A stretch of 64,000 nucleotides of DNA from Dyella sp. BiH032. Lineage in GTDB: Bacteria > Pseudomonadota > Gammaproteobacteria > Xanthomonadales > Rhodanobacteraceae. This document shows positions 18,322 to 27,397 of this stretch, piece after piece (the stretch's first letter is position 1; every line of letters begins with the position of its first letter). Both the position numbers and the translations under genes were made by a program. The stretch spans positions 1,674,001 through 1,738,000 of the forward strand of contig NZ_CP134867.1 in assembly GCF_031954525.1 (NCBI RefSeq), written 5' to 3'. The notes below the pieces were generated by a model, which saw nothing but the letters and a program-made list of their open reading frames with translations, was not told where the DNA came from and did no database searches.

Positions 18322-19029
18322 TCAGTCTTCCAGGTCGACCCAGCCGTCGCTGGTGCGTATCTGCAGCGGCTGGAAGCGGCGCTTGTAGTCCATCTTCGGG
18401 TGGCCTTCGATCCAGAAGCCCAGATAGATCCACGGAATGCCGCGGCGGCGGGCCAGCTCCACCTGCTGGAGGATGGCGAAGGTGCCGAGGCCGCGCTCGG
18501 TCTCGTCCGGATCGAAAAAGGTGTAGACCGCCGAGAGGCCGTGCAGGGAGATGTCCGTCACCGCCACGCCGAGCAGGCGCGGCCCCTTCCTCAGCTCGAG
18601 GAACAGCGTGGGACTCCACGGGGCCGTGAGGAAGCGGCGGAAGTCGCTGGCGTCGGCTTCGTCCATGCCGCCGCCGGGGTGGCGCAGGCGCAGGTAGCGC
18701 TCGTACAGGGCATGGCGCTCGCTGTTGTAGCCGGCCAGGGACTCGACCACCTGCAGGTCGGCGTTGCGCTTCAGGCACCGCCGTTGGGAGCGGCTGGGGC
18801 GGAAGCGCTCCACGTCGATGCGGCAGGGCGTGCAGGCACGGCAGCTGCTGCAGTACGGGAAATAGAGGTGTCCGCCGGCCCGGCGGAAGCCGCGCTCCAG
18901 TGCCGGCCCGTACAGCTGGTCCAGGTGCGGGGCCGCCGGATCGATGACCAGGTTCTGCGCCGTGCGGTCGGGAAAATACCCGCAGGCGTGAGGCAGGGTC
19001 TGGAAGAGGCGGACGCGATCGGAGCGCAT
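18322..19029 (-). CDS. bpt: Aspartate/glutamate leucyltransferase Bpt (arginyltransferase family)
   Basis: A 235-residue aminoacyl-tRNA-protein transferase that adds leucine to N-terminal Asp/Glu, marking proteins for ClpS/ClpAP degradation by the N-end rule. Motifs are HACGYFPDRTAQNLVIDP, the Cys cluster YCSSCRACTPCRI and late YTFFDPDE / IPWIYLGFWIEGHPKMDYK. Length agrees with Vibrio-type Bpt. The ATG at 19029 is used; it has only a weak ribosome site, and an upstream in-frame ATG cannot be excluded. Confidence 0.93.
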   Translation of the reverse strand: MRSDRVRLFQTLPHACGYFPDRTAQNLVIDPAAPHLDQLYGPALERGFRRAGGHLYFPYCSSCRACTPCRIDVERFRPSRSQRRCLKRNADLQVVESLAGYNSERHALYERYLRLRHPGGGMDEADASDFRRFLTAPWSPTLFLELRKGPRLLGVAVTDISLHGLSAVYTFFDPDETERGLGTFAILQQVELARRRGIPWIYLGFWIEGHPKMDYKRRFQPLQIRTSDGWVDLED

Positions 19030-19142
19030 GGCAGATTCTATGTCCGGCGCGGGCTGCCGTGACAAGGGTCTCAAATCCGCTGACGCCGGGCTTGCCATTC
19101 GGCCTAGGCCGGGGCGGTCCCCCGGAACCCGTGCGGCGGGGG

Positions 19143-19535
19143 TCAGATGACCCCCATGTACCTCAGCATCACGATCACGAAGGCGCCGGCCACGGCCACC
19201 ATCACGATCCGGCGCACGCGGTTGGCCACGCTCCGGCGCTGCATCTCGGGAGAGGGGTTGCGGGCCAGGGCCAGTTCCTCGCCGTGGCGGATCACCGGCT
19301 CGATGCCCAGCTCGCGCAGCAGGGCGCGGGCGCGGGTGTAGTCGTCGGCCTTGCTGATCCAGACCTGCTCCCAGCGGTCGCGGTTTTCCTTGCGCTGGGA
19401 ATAGCTGAAGCGCTCATAGCTGCGCTTGTTCCAGTTGGAGCGGTTCTCGATCGAGCAGGCGATGCCGTGCTCGGTGAGCAGGGCGGCGACGCGGTCGATG
19501 TTTTCCGGGCGGGGCGAGGTATAGATCTGGCGCAT
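19143..19535 (-). CDS. DUF2007-type small membrane protein
   Basis: A 130-residue protein starting MRQIYTSPRPENIDRVAALL, the pattern of the DUF2007 putative signal-transducing domain (compare the annotation 'pathogenicity-like protein' in Xanthomonas). A C-terminal hydrophobic helix (IVMVAVAGAFVIVMLRYMGV) anchors it, giving a tail-anchored topology. It lies between bpt and tesB on the same strand. The function is unknown. Confidence 0.75.
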   Translation of the reverse strand: MRQIYTSPRPENIDRVAALLTEHGIACSIENRSNWNKRSYERFSYSQRKENRDRWEQVWISKADDYTRARALLRELGIEPVIRHGEELALARNPSPEMQRRSVANRVRRIVMVAVAGAFVIVMLRYMGVI

Positions 19536-19574
19536 GCGCGCAGTTTACCTCCGCGCCCGGCCCGGGCGGCGTCC

Positions 19575-20438
19575 TCAGCCGCGCAGGCGGAGCAGCCCTT
19601 CCTGCGCCGTGGAGGCGACCAGGCGCCCGTCGCGGCTGAAGATCTGGCCGCGGGCCAGGCCGCGGGCACCCTGTGCGGTGGGGCTGTCGAACGAATAGAG
19701 CAGCCATTCGTCCACGCGGAACGGGCGGTGGAACCACAGCGCATGGTCCAGGCTCGCCATCTGCACGTTGTGCGTGTAATACGAGATGCCGTGCGGCAGG
19801 GTGGCCGTGCCGATCAGGTTGAAATCGGAGGCATACGCCAGCAGGGCGCGGTGCAGCACGGGCGAGTCCTCGACCGGCGCGGCCACGCGGAACCAGATGT
19901 GCTGGTAGGGCGGGCGCTTGCTCGGGTGCAGCTTGTCCTGCGGCCACACGTGGCGGAACTCGATCGGTGCGTCCACGCCCAGCCAGCGCTGCAGCTTCTC
20001 CGGCAGCTTGGCGAGCTTTTCCGGGGGCAGCGGCTGCATTGGCTCGACGTCTTCCGGGGCCGGCACGTCGGGCATGGCGGTCTGGTGCTCGAAGCCCGCT
20101 TCCTCCACCTGGAAGGAAATGGAGCCGTTGAGAATCGGTTGCCCGTGCTGGATGGCCACCACCCGGCGCGAGGAGAACGTGCCGCCGTCGCGGGTGCGCT
20201 CCACGCTGTAGACGATCGGCGCGTCGATGTCGCCCGCGCGCAGGAAATACGCGTGCAGCGAGTGCGCGGCGCGCGATGGATCCACCGTCTGCTGCGCGGC
20301 CGACAATGCCTGTCCCAGCACCTGCCCGCCGAACACGAAGCGCGTGCCGATGTCGCGGCTCTGGCCGCGGAACAGATTGTCTTCCAGGTGTTCGAGCTGC
20401 AGCAGGTCGACCAGCTCGCGGACGTGGTTTTCCGTCAT
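19575..20438 (-). CDS. tesB: Acyl-CoA thioesterase II
   Basis: A 287-residue double hot-dog thioesterase that hydrolyses acyl-CoAs. It opens LVDLLQLEHLEDNLFRGQSR as in TesB, with the catalytic region DHALWFHRPFRVDEWLLYSF, the Ser/Thr patch SPTAQGARGLARG and the final Gln in TAQEGLLR. Length equals E. coli TesB (286). No operon link beyond same-strand neighbours is evident. Confidence 0.95.
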   Translation of the reverse strand: MTENHVRELVDLLQLEHLEDNLFRGQSRDIGTRFVFGGQVLGQALSAAQQTVDPSRAAHSLHAYFLRAGDIDAPIVYSVERTRDGGTFSSRRVVAIQHGQPILNGSISFQVEEAGFEHQTAMPDVPAPEDVEPMQPLPPEKLAKLPEKLQRWLGVDAPIEFRHVWPQDKLHPSKRPPYQHIWFRVAAPVEDSPVLHRALLAYASDFNLIGTATLPHGISYYTHNVQMASLDHALWFHRPFRVDEWLLYSFDSPTAQGARGLARGQIFSRDGRLVASTAQEGLLRLRG

Positions 20439-20505
20439 GGCTATGGGAATCCGGGAGAAAGAGAGCGGCGAACCGCGGCGCGCAGTATAGCTGCGGCCGT
20501 CGAGC

Positions 20506-21081
20506 TCACTCTCGCGCCGGGCGCGGCGGCAGGCGGTTCAGCCCGCTGCCCTGGAGTACGGCGGCCCAGGGAAACAAAGGGCCTGGGTCGAGCTTGCGCG
20601 GCACCTCGCGGGTAGGGTCGTCGCTGGCCGGCAGGCGGGCCAGGTCCAGGTCTTCATGGCCGGCGATGTCCCTGAGCATAGGGAACTCTTCGCGCAACCG
20701 GGCGAGCAAGGCGCGCAACGCGTCGATCTGGGCAGGTGGGTAGGGCTCGGTCATCGTCTGGCGGGCCGAATGCCACCATTCCGGATAGCGCCCCAGGTTC
20801 ACCAGCTCAATGCCGATCGAATGCGGGTTGTAGCCTCGCACGTGGTGCGCCACGCGTGTGCCAGGCACGTAGCGGTAGGTCGAACCGTCGCGGTCGATGT
20901 AGTAGTGCCCGCTGTTGCCGGTGCCGCTCTCGTGCACGATGCGCTCGCCGTACTCCCGTGCGGTGGCCAGGTCGGGCAGCTCGGTGCAATGGATCACCAC
21001 CAGCTCCACCGCGGCGGCGGGGCGTTCGGGCAGGCGCTCGACGTAGGGAAGGAACTGGTCTTGGATGGTCGGGGCAGGCAT
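20506..21081 (-). CDS. N-acetylmuramoyl-L-alanine amidase (amidase_2/PGRP fold)
   Basis: A 191-residue zinc amidase that would cut the bond between muramic acid and the stem peptide. Zn ligands can be placed as His in LVVIHCTELPDL, His in GHEDLDLARLP, and an acidic/His residue nearby; GNSGHYYIDRDGSTYRYVP and the VAHHVRGYNPHSIGIELVN core are typical. No signal peptide is seen with the start at 21081, so it may be cytoplasmic and serve wall-fragment recycling like AmpD, though its motifs differ from classical AmpD. Confidence 0.85.
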   Translation of the reverse strand: MPAPTIQDQFLPYVERLPERPAAAVELVVIHCTELPDLATAREYGERIVHESGTGNSGHYYIDRDGSTYRYVPGTRVAHHVRGYNPHSIGIELVNLGRYPEWWHSARQTMTEPYPPAQIDALRALLARLREEFPMLRDIAGHEDLDLARLPASDDPTREVPRKLDPGPLFPWAAVLQGSGLNRLPPRPARE

Positions 21082-21148
21082 GCGGGCGAGTCTCGCACGC
21101 GGCCCGGTATCATGGGCAACCTTGCAGACGACGCTTTTGGAGACCGCG

Positions 21149-21691
21149 ATGCGCGGCCAGATCATTCTTTCCCACGGTTCGGATTCCGGCCCGGACGCCG
21201 CCAAGGTCAGCGCGCTGGCCGCCATCGCCGAATCGCTGGGCTGGTCCACGCAGCGTCCCGATTACCGTGAGGACGACCTCAAGGGCTACGCCGGCTCGGT
21301 GGCGCCGCGCGTGGCGCGCCTGCGCGACGCGATCGACGCGCTGGACGCGCCGCCGGTGCTGGTCGGTTCCAGCATGGGGGCCTTCGCCGCGGGCCTGGCC
21401 TCGCTGGAGCGGCCGGTGGCCGGCCTGTTCCTGCTGGCCACACCTGCCGCCATTCCCGGCTACGACGCCGCCTTCGACCTGCGCCAGGACGTGCCGACCC
21501 TGCTGATCCATGGCTGGCACGATGAGCTTTGCCCGCTGGACGACGTCTATGCGTTCGCCGGCCGCCGCGGCCTGCCGCTGCTCGTGCTGGACGACGACCA
21601 CCGGTTGGGCGCGAGCCTCGACGCGATCGGCGCGCAGTTCCGCCTGTTCCTCGACCGCCTGCTCGTCGGCGCATCGGCGGCCGGCCAGTGA
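21149..21691 (+). CDS. Small alpha/beta hydrolase
   Basis: A 180-residue alpha/beta-hydrolase fold protein: ILSHGSDSGPDAAKV at the oxyanion region, nucleophile elbow VLVGSSMGAFAAG (Ser in GSSMG), LLIHGWHDELCP carrying the acid, and DDDHRLG with the His. The substrate is unknown. It overlaps the rlmKL start by four bases (GTGA), so it is translated together with this rRNA methyltransferase. TGGAGA precedes its ATG. It diverges from the amidase gene. Confidence 0.85.
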   Translation: MRGQIILSHGSDSGPDAAKVSALAAIAESLGWSTQRPDYREDDLKGYAGSVAPRVARLRDAIDALDAPPVLVGSSMGAFAAGLASLERPVAGLFLLATPAAIPGYDAAFDLRQDVPTLLIHGWHDELCPLDDVYAFAGRRGLPLLVLDDDHRLGASLDAIGAQFRLFLDRLLVGASAAGQ

Positions 21692-23883
21692 GCGCCTATT
21701 TCGCCACCTGCCCGAAGGGCCTGGAATACCTGCTGCGCGACGAACTGGCCGCGCTGGGCGCGGAAGAGGCGCGTGAGGCGCTGGCCGGCGTGCATTTCTC
21801 CGGCCCGCTGGAGATCGCCTACCGCGCCTGCCTGTGGTCGCGCCTGGCCAGCCGCGTGCTGCTGCCGATCGCCGAGTTCGACGCGCCGGATGACGACGCG
21901 CTGTACGCGGGCGTCCAGGCGATCGACTGGTCGCGTCATCTCGCCTCGCACGGCACCTTGGCCGTGGAAGCGGTCACCGCGCAGAGCAAGCTGACCCACA
22001 GCCAGTTCATCGCCCAGCGTGTGAAGGACGCAGTGGTCGATCAGTTCCGCCAGCGCGACGGTTCCCGTCCCGACGTGGATACCGACGAGCCGGACGTGCG
22101 CATCCACCTGCGCCTGCGCCGCGACCGCGCCACGCTGTCCATCGACCTCGCGGGCGCGCCGCTGCATCGCCGCGGCTGGCGCGAGCTGCAGGGCGACGCG
22201 CCGCTGAAGGAGAACCTCGCCGCCGCCATGCTGCTGCGCGCCGGCTGGCCGGCCATGTACGCGCAGGGCGGCGCGCTGCTCGACCCGATGTGCGGCTCCG
22301 GCACGCTGCTGATCGAAGGTGCGCTGATGGTGGCCGACGTGGCCCCGGGCCTGCGCCGGGAATACTTCGGCTTCCTCGGTTGGCATGAGCACGACATCGC
22401 GCTGTGGCGCCGCCTGCTGGACGAAGCGCGCGAGCGCGCCGAGGCCGGCCTGCGCGCGTTGCGCCCGTGCTTCTTCGGCAGCGATGCCGATCCGCGCATG
22501 GTGCAGACCGCCAAGCGCAACGCCCAGGAAGCCGGCGTTGCCGGCTTCCTCACCCTGGACCGGCACGACGCGCTGCACGTGACGCCGCCGCCCGGCTTCG
22601 AGCGTGGACTGGTCATCACCAATCCGCCGTACGGCGAACGCCTGGGCGAGCGCGAGGCGATGCCGAAGCTGTACCGCGCGCTCGGCGAGACGCTGAAGCA
22701 GCACTTCGCCGGCTGGCACGCCGCCGTGCTGGCGGGCGATGCCGAGCTGGGTCATGCGATTCCGCTGCGCGCGAGCAAGAAGTACGCGCTGTACAACGGC
22801 GCGCTCGAAACCGTGCTGCTGCTGTTCGAACTGCGCGCGCCGGACACCGCGCCGCGCGAAGTGAAGCCGCTGTCGGCCGGCGCGCAGATGCTGAAGAATC
22901 GCCTGGAGAAGAACGTCCGGCATCTGCGCAAGCGCCTGGAGCGGGAGGGCATCCACTGCTGGCGCGCCTACGACCAGGACCTGCCCGAGTACGCCGCGGC
23001 CATCGACGTCTACGGTGATGCGCGCGGCGCACAGTGGCTGCACGTGCAGGAATATCGCGCGCCGGCGGACGTTCCCGCCGAGACCGCGCGGCAACGCCTG
23101 CGCGAGATCGTGCGCGTGGCCGGCGAGGTGTTCGGCGTGCCGCGCGAGCGCATCGCGCTGAAGACGCGTGAGCGCGGCAAGGGCGGTTCCAAGTACGGAC
23201 AGTTCGACCAGCGCGGCGAGTTCGTCGAAGTGGAGGAGGGCGGCCTGCGTTTCCTGGTCAATCTCACCGACTATCTGGACACCGGCCTCTTCCTGGATCA
23301 CCGTCTGGTGCGCGCACGGCTGCGCGAGCTGGCCGAGGGACGGCGCTTCCTCAACCTGTTCGCCTACACGGCCACCGCCAGCGTCTACGCCGCCGCGGGC
23401 GGCGCGCGGGATACCACCAGCGTGGACCTGTCCGGCACGTATCTGGACTGGGCTTCGCGCAATCTCGCGCTGAACGGTTTCACCGGGACGAAACATCGGC
23501 TGATGCAGGCCGACGCCATGGAGTTCCTGAAGCAGGACCGCGAACGTTACGGCCTGATCTACGTGGACCCGCCGACATTCTCCAACTCCAAGCGCGCCGA
23601 GGACTTCGACGTGCAGCGCGACCACGCGCGCCTGCTGCTGGCCTGCGCGGACCGGCTGGCGGGCGACGGGGTGGTCGTGTTCTCCAACAACTTCCGGCGC
23701 TTTGCCCTGGACCGGGCGGCGCTCGAAGAGCGCTTCCAGATTGAGGACTGGAGCGCCGCGAGCATCCCCTTCGACTTCGCCCGCCGGGCCGACATCCACG
23801 GTTGCTGGCTGCTCCGCCCGCACCCGCAGGCGTCGCCCTGGGAGGAGAGCGCGAAACACATCCGGCAGCGAGTTAAACGGTAG
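21688..23883 (+). CDS. rlmKL: Bifunctional 23S rRNA methyltransferase RlmKL
   Basis: A 731-residue fused enzyme. The N-terminal half (THUMP domain plus methyltransferase with LDPMCGSGTLLIEGA and ITNPPYGERLG) makes m2G2445, and the C-terminal half (LNLFAYTATASVYAAAGGA, YVDPPTFSNSKRAEDFDVQ) makes m7G2069 in 23S rRNA. E. coli RlmKL is 702 residues. The GTG at 21688 was chosen because translation from there (SAYFATCPKGLEYLLRDEL) matches the family N-terminus and overlaps the upstream stop codon. Confidence 0.96.
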   Translation: MSAYFATCPKGLEYLLRDELAALGAEEAREALAGVHFSGPLEIAYRACLWSRLASRVLLPIAEFDAPDDDALYAGVQAIDWSRHLASHGTLAVEAVTAQSKLTHSQFIAQRVKDAVVDQFRQRDGSRPDVDTDEPDVRIHLRLRRDRATLSIDLAGAPLHRRGWRELQGDAPLKENLAAAMLLRAGWPAMYAQGGALLDPMCGSGTLLIEGALMVADVAPGLRREYFGFLGWHEHDIALWRRLLDEARERAEAGLRALRPCFFGSDADPRMVQTAKRNAQEAGVAGFLTLDRHDALHVTPPPGFERGLVITNPPYGERLGEREAMPKLYRALGETLKQHFAGWHAAVLAGDAELGHAIPLRASKKYALYNGALETVLLLFELRAPDTAPREVKPLSAGAQMLKNRLEKNVRHLRKRLEREGIHCWRAYDQDLPEYAAAIDVYGDARGAQWLHVQEYRAPADVPAETARQRLREIVRVAGEVFGVPRERIALKTRERGKGGSKYGQFDQRGEFVEVEEGGLRFLVNLTDYLDTGLFLDHRLVRARLRELAEGRRFLNLFAYTATASVYAAAGGARDTTSVDLSGTYLDWASRNLALNGFTGTKHRLMQADAMEFLKQDRERYGLIYVDPPTFSNSKRAEDFDVQRDHARLLLACADRLAGDGVVVFSNNFRRFALDRAALEERFQIEDWSAASIPFDFARRADIHGCWLLRPHPQASPWEESAKHIRQRVKR

Positions 23884-24026
23884 AAAACCTGCCTAGGAAT
23901 GCTCAGTGCGGATTCAGCCCTGGAGCCCGAGCATGGGTCCCGGCAGACAGCGCCGGAACGGTCCTCCGTTCACCCCTTTCAGGACCGACCGAACCGCCGT
24001 CGCCGCTCTCTCGGAGACTTAAAGCC

Positions 24027-24383
24027 ATGAACAAGTCGAAGCGTTCCAGCCTCAAGCGCGTGGTCCTGGCCGCCGCCGTGCTGCTGGGTTGCGCGGCCGC
24101 CGCCCCGTCGTTCGCCCGCAGCCACGTGAGCGTGGGCATCGGCATCAACGTCCCCGGCGTGAGCATCGGCTACAGCGACGGCTATTACCGTCCGCACTAC
24201 CGCCCGTATTACGGGCCGGCCTACTACTCCGGTCCGGTGTACTACCGCCCGGCGCCGCGCGTCGTGTACTACGACGAGCCGGTGGTGGTGGAGCGCCCGG
24301 TCTACGTACGCCGCGTGTACGAAGATCGCGGCTACTACAGCGACGGCTACCGCTCGCGCCGTTACTACGACGACGGCGATTGA
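24027..24383 (+). CDS. Secreted Tyr/Arg-rich small protein
   Basis: A 118-residue protein with a signal peptide (about residues 1-31, cleavage after PSFA-R). The mature part is low complexity: GIGINVPGVSIGYSDG followed by repeated YY and YRP units and ends RRYYDDGD. Such glycine/tyrosine-rich periplasmic or outer-membrane-associated proteins are common in this order but uncharacterised. It ends at a perfect bidirectional terminator. Confidence 0.75.
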   Translation: MNKSKRSSLKRVVLAAAVLLGCAAAAPSFARSHVSVGIGINVPGVSIGYSDGYYRPHYRPYYGPAYYSGPVYYRPAPRVVYYDEPVVVERPVYVRRVYEDRGYYSDGYRSRRYYDDGD

Positions 24384-24406
24384 TCGCTCATCGCGACGCA
24401 ACAAGC

Positions 24407-24434
24407 AAAGAGCCCGGCCTAGGCCGGGCTCTTT
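24407..24434. terminator. Bidirectional intrinsic terminator
   Basis: A perfect 13-bp stem, AAAGAGCCCGGCC and GGCCGGGCTCTTT with a TA centre, sits between two convergent genes (ends 24383 and 24462). T-tracts occur on both strands. Confidence 0.9.
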
Positions 24435-24461
24435 CGTTCGTGGAGCGCGAGCCTTGCAGCC

Positions 24462-24908
24462 TTACGGCTTGGTCGGCGGCGTGCCGCCGTTGCTCATGAA
24501 GCCGTGCTGGCTGGCGTGCTTTTCCATCTTCTCGAACTGCGCCTTGTCGATCTTGCTCACCGACTCGATCGCGCACGGCGGCTGGTCGCGGGAGACCACG
24601 GTCTCGCCTACCTCGCCGCAGATCGCGCCCAGCCCGGCAGCCCGGTTGGAGTCGTTGGCGCGGAACAGCAGTTGCTGGCCAATGCCCAGCCGCGGGCAAT
24701 CGGCAGTAAGCTTGACGAGATAGCGGTCCGGTCCGGTGCGCGCAATCACGGTGCGTTTGTCTACGACATACCATTCGTTGATGCGGTCCGGGCGCAGGCA
24801 CTCGCTGACGGGGCGCATCGGGTGCCGTTCTCCCGCCGGGCCATCGGCGTGCGCCAGTCCGCTGGCGGCTGCCATCGCGAACACCAGCATGGCGGTGACG
24901 GTTTTCAT
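24462..24908 (-). CDS. Secreted DUF6491-like protein
   Basis: A 148-residue exported protein with a signal peptide (residues 1-22, ending GLAHA). The mature part starts with a conserved-looking region around CLRPDRINEWYVVDKRTVIA and RYLVKLTADCPRLG, the DUF6491 pattern, and holds four Cys that could form two disulfides. A GAGG ribosome site lies 9 bases before the ATG. Function unknown. Confidence 0.7.
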   Translation of the reverse strand: MKTVTAMLVFAMAAASGLAHADGPAGERHPMRPVSECLRPDRINEWYVVDKRTVIARTGPDRYLVKLTADCPRLGIGQQLLFRANDSNRAAGLGAICGEVGETVVSRDQPPCAIESVSKIDKAQFEKMEKHASQHGFMSNGGTPPTKP

Positions 24909-25153
24909 GGGTATATACCTCTTCGGTTGGTTGGAACGTCCTGAGCCCGTTGCCGGGTCCCCTGGTAGCCGGACCGTCGAAGTCGCGCGGCCGCATTTGA
25001 GCGCCGCCACCCCTTCGCCTGTCAAGCCTTTGCCATGCCCGGATCACGGAATGTGAACGGGCGCTGCGGCAAGGTAGCCGGCATGCGGGTCCTCGAGTCG
25101 CCAGGCCGTCCCTATAACGTTCGAAGGGGCATTTCGTTGCAACGGAGGCGTCC

Positions 25154-26401
25154 GTGAGCCTGCCCGACCTTGCCCTCCAGGCGGAATCCCTTCTGCAGCG
25201 TTTCCGACGGGTGCGCGCCCGCACGCTGCAGTTGTGCGCCGGCCTCAGCGCCGAAGACATGATGGTGCAGTCCATGCCCGACGCCAGTCCGGCGAAGTGG
25301 CATCTGGCCCATACCACCTGGTTCTTCGAGCAGTTCCTGCTGGGCCGCGATGCCGCGTGGCGGCCGCGCCACCCCGAGTGGCATTACCTGTTCAATTCCT
25401 ACTACCAGACGGTGGGGCCCATGCATGCCCGCCCGCGGCGCGGCCTGCTGTCGCGTCCGTCGCTGGACGAGGTCATCGAATACCGTCGTTACGTCGAAGC
25501 CGCGGTTGAGACACGCATCGAGACTGGTCTGGGCGCTGCGGAAGCCATCGTCGAACTCGGCCTGCAGCACGAACAGCAGCATCAGGAGCTGCTGGTCACC
25601 GATATCCAGCATGCGCTCTGGTGCAATCCGCTGCGTCCGGCCTATGACCCGACCCTGGCGCCTCCCTCGGCGTCGCGCGTCGAGCCGCTGGCATACGTGG
25701 ATGGCCAGGAGGGCGTGATCGAGATCGGCCATGCGGGCGACGGCTTCGCCTTCGACAACGAAGGTCCCCGGCATCGTGCGTATCTGCAAGCGCACGCGCT
25801 CGCCAATCGGCTGGTGACGAACGGCGAATATCGCCTGTTCGTGCAGGACGGCGGCTATCGCGAGCCGACGCTGTGGCTCTCCGACGGCTGGGCCACCGTC
25901 CAGGCGGAGGGCTGGGAGCGGCCGCTTTACTGGCAGGCGGATCTCGACAGTGCGTACGGCCTCGCCGGCGTGCACGAACTGGACCCCGCCGCGCCGGTCG
26001 TGCACCTGAGCTATTTCGAAGCCGATGCCTTCGCGCGCTGGGCCGGCGCGCGCCTGCCTACCGAAGCCGAATGGGAAAGCGCCGCGGCGGCGCAACCCGT
26101 TCGCGGCAATCTGCTCGACGGTCGTCCGCAACCGCCGCGCGCAGCGGTGGGCGAAGGCCTGCTGCAGATGTATGGCGATGCGTGGGAATGGACCGCTTCG
26201 CCGTATGTGAGCTATCCCGGCTTCCAACCGTTGCCCGGCGCGCTGGGCGAATACAACGGCAAGTTCATGAACGCGCAATGGGTGTTGCGGGGCGGTTCCT
26301 GCGCCACGCCACGCGATCACATCCGCGCCACCTACCGCAACTTTTTTCCCGCGCAGGCCCGCTGGCAGTTCGCCGGCCTGCGCCTCGCCCGCGACCGGTA
26401 A
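25154..26401 (+). CDS. egtB: Ergothioneine biosynthesis sulfoxide synthase EgtB
   Basis: A 415-residue non-heme iron enzyme that joins a thiol donor (cysteine or gamma-glutamylcysteine) to hercynine with O2. The DinB-like N-terminus carries the iron ligands: WHLAHTTWFFE (His50/His53) and HEQQHQE (His139, His143). The C-terminal half is the FGE-sulfatase/C-type lectin-like domain (RWAGARLPTEAEWE, GDAWEWTASPY, RGGSC). Start is GTG with GGAGG 6 bases upstream. egtD follows after 18 bp; egtA, egtC and egtE are absent from the window. Confidence 0.93.
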   Translation: MSLPDLALQAESLLQRFRRVRARTLQLCAGLSAEDMMVQSMPDASPAKWHLAHTTWFFEQFLLGRDAAWRPRHPEWHYLFNSYYQTVGPMHARPRRGLLSRPSLDEVIEYRRYVEAAVETRIETGLGAAEAIVELGLQHEQQHQELLVTDIQHALWCNPLRPAYDPTLAPPSASRVEPLAYVDGQEGVIEIGHAGDGFAFDNEGPRHRAYLQAHALANRLVTNGEYRLFVQDGGYREPTLWLSDGWATVQAEGWERPLYWQADLDSAYGLAGVHELDPAAPVVHLSYFEADAFARWAGARLPTEAEWESAAAAQPVRGNLLDGRPQPPRAAVGEGLLQMYGDAWEWTASPYVSYPGFQPLPGALGEYNGKFMNAQWVLRGGSCATPRDHIRATYRNFFPAQARWQFAGLRLARDR

Positions 26402-26419
26402 GCAAGAGAGCCCTGCACG

Positions 26420-27397
26420 ATGAGTCTGCAAGCCCTGGAACCCCGCGACGACGATCGCCGCCCACCTGCCAGCGAACTGCTCGAGATTGTCCAGCGCGGA
26501 TTGCGCGCGACGCCGAAACGCCTGCCGTCCTGGCTGTTCTACGACGAGCGCGGCAGCGAACTGTTCGAGCAGATCTGCGAACAGCCGGAGTATTACCTCA
26601 CGCGCGCGGAGATCGCCTTGCTCGATGCGCATGCAGGCGATATCGCCGACGTACTGGGGCCGGATGTCCGTTTGGTCGAATACGGCAGCGGCAACGCAGT
26701 AAAGACGCGCCAGCTGCTCGGCCATCTGGCTTCCCCGGTGTGCTACGTGCCGGTAGAGATCGCGTCCGAAGCGCTCACTGCCAGCGTGCAGCGCCTGGCC
26801 GAACGCTTTCCCTCGCTGCCGATGCAGCCGTTGCATGCGGATTTCACCCGCCCGCTGCGCCTGCCGATTCCGCCACGCGCGCCGCGGCGTACGGTGATCT
26901 ATTTCCCCGGCTCGACCATCGGCAATTTCGAGCAGCGCGAGGCAATCCAGCTGCTGCGGACGATGCGCGACGAGATGGGCGAAGCCGGCGGCGTGCTGAT
27001 CGGCGTGGACCTGAAGAAAGACGCGGCGCGCATCGAAGCGGCCTATAACGATCGCGCAGGCGTCACCGCCGAGTTCACGCTCAACATGCTCGCTCGCCTC
27101 AACCGCGAGCTGGGCTGCGATTTCCAGCTCGGCGCCTTCCGCCACCGCGCACACTACAACCCGCTCGCCGGACGCATCGAGACGCACATCATCAGCCTTC
27201 GAGAGCAGAAGGTGAGGGTGGGGCGCATGCTGGCGTCGTTCGCGGAAGAGGAGGCGATGCTGGTGGAGTACAGCTGCAAGTATTCGCCGGAGGATTTCGC
27301 GGCGATGGCGGGGAAGGCGGGGTTGGAGGTGGCGAGGGTTTGGTTGGATCCGGAGGGGTTGTTTTCTTTGCAGTATTTGGTGCGTCGCGCGGGTTGA
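26420..27397 (+). CDS. egtD: L-histidine N(alpha)-methyltransferase EgtD
   Basis: A 325-residue SAM enzyme that trimethylates histidine to hercynine, the first ergothioneine step. Family marks: KRLPSWLFYDERGSELFEQI, CEQPEYYLTRAEIALL, the SAM loop VEYGSGNAVKTRQLL, YFPGSTIGNFE and the late SCKYSPEDFAAMAGKAGLEV. It is co-directional with egtB. The last about 45 codons use TTG, GGG and GTG-rich codons unlike the CTG/GGC pattern before them, and a repeat block begins immediately downstream. Confidence 0.94.
   Translation: MSLQALEPRDDDRRPPASELLEIVQRGLRATPKRLPSWLFYDERGSELFEQICEQPEYYLTRAEIALLDAHAGDIADVLGPDVRLVEYGSGNAVKTRQLLGHLASPVCYVPVEIASEALTASVQRLAERFPSLPMQPLHADFTRPLRLPIPPRAPRRTVIYFPGSTIGNFEQREAIQLLRTMRDEMGEAGGVLIGVDLKKDAARIEAAYNDRAGVTAEFTLNMLARLNRELGCDFQLGAFRHRAHYNPLAGRIETHIISLREQKVRVGRMLASFAEEEAMLVEYSCKYSPEDFAAMAGKAGLEVARVWLDPEGLFSLQYLVRRAG

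Noticed and set aside
21547..23859. Minus-strand open frame of 770 codons opposite rlmKL
   Set aside because: Shadow of the rlmKL codon pattern; no recognisable product.
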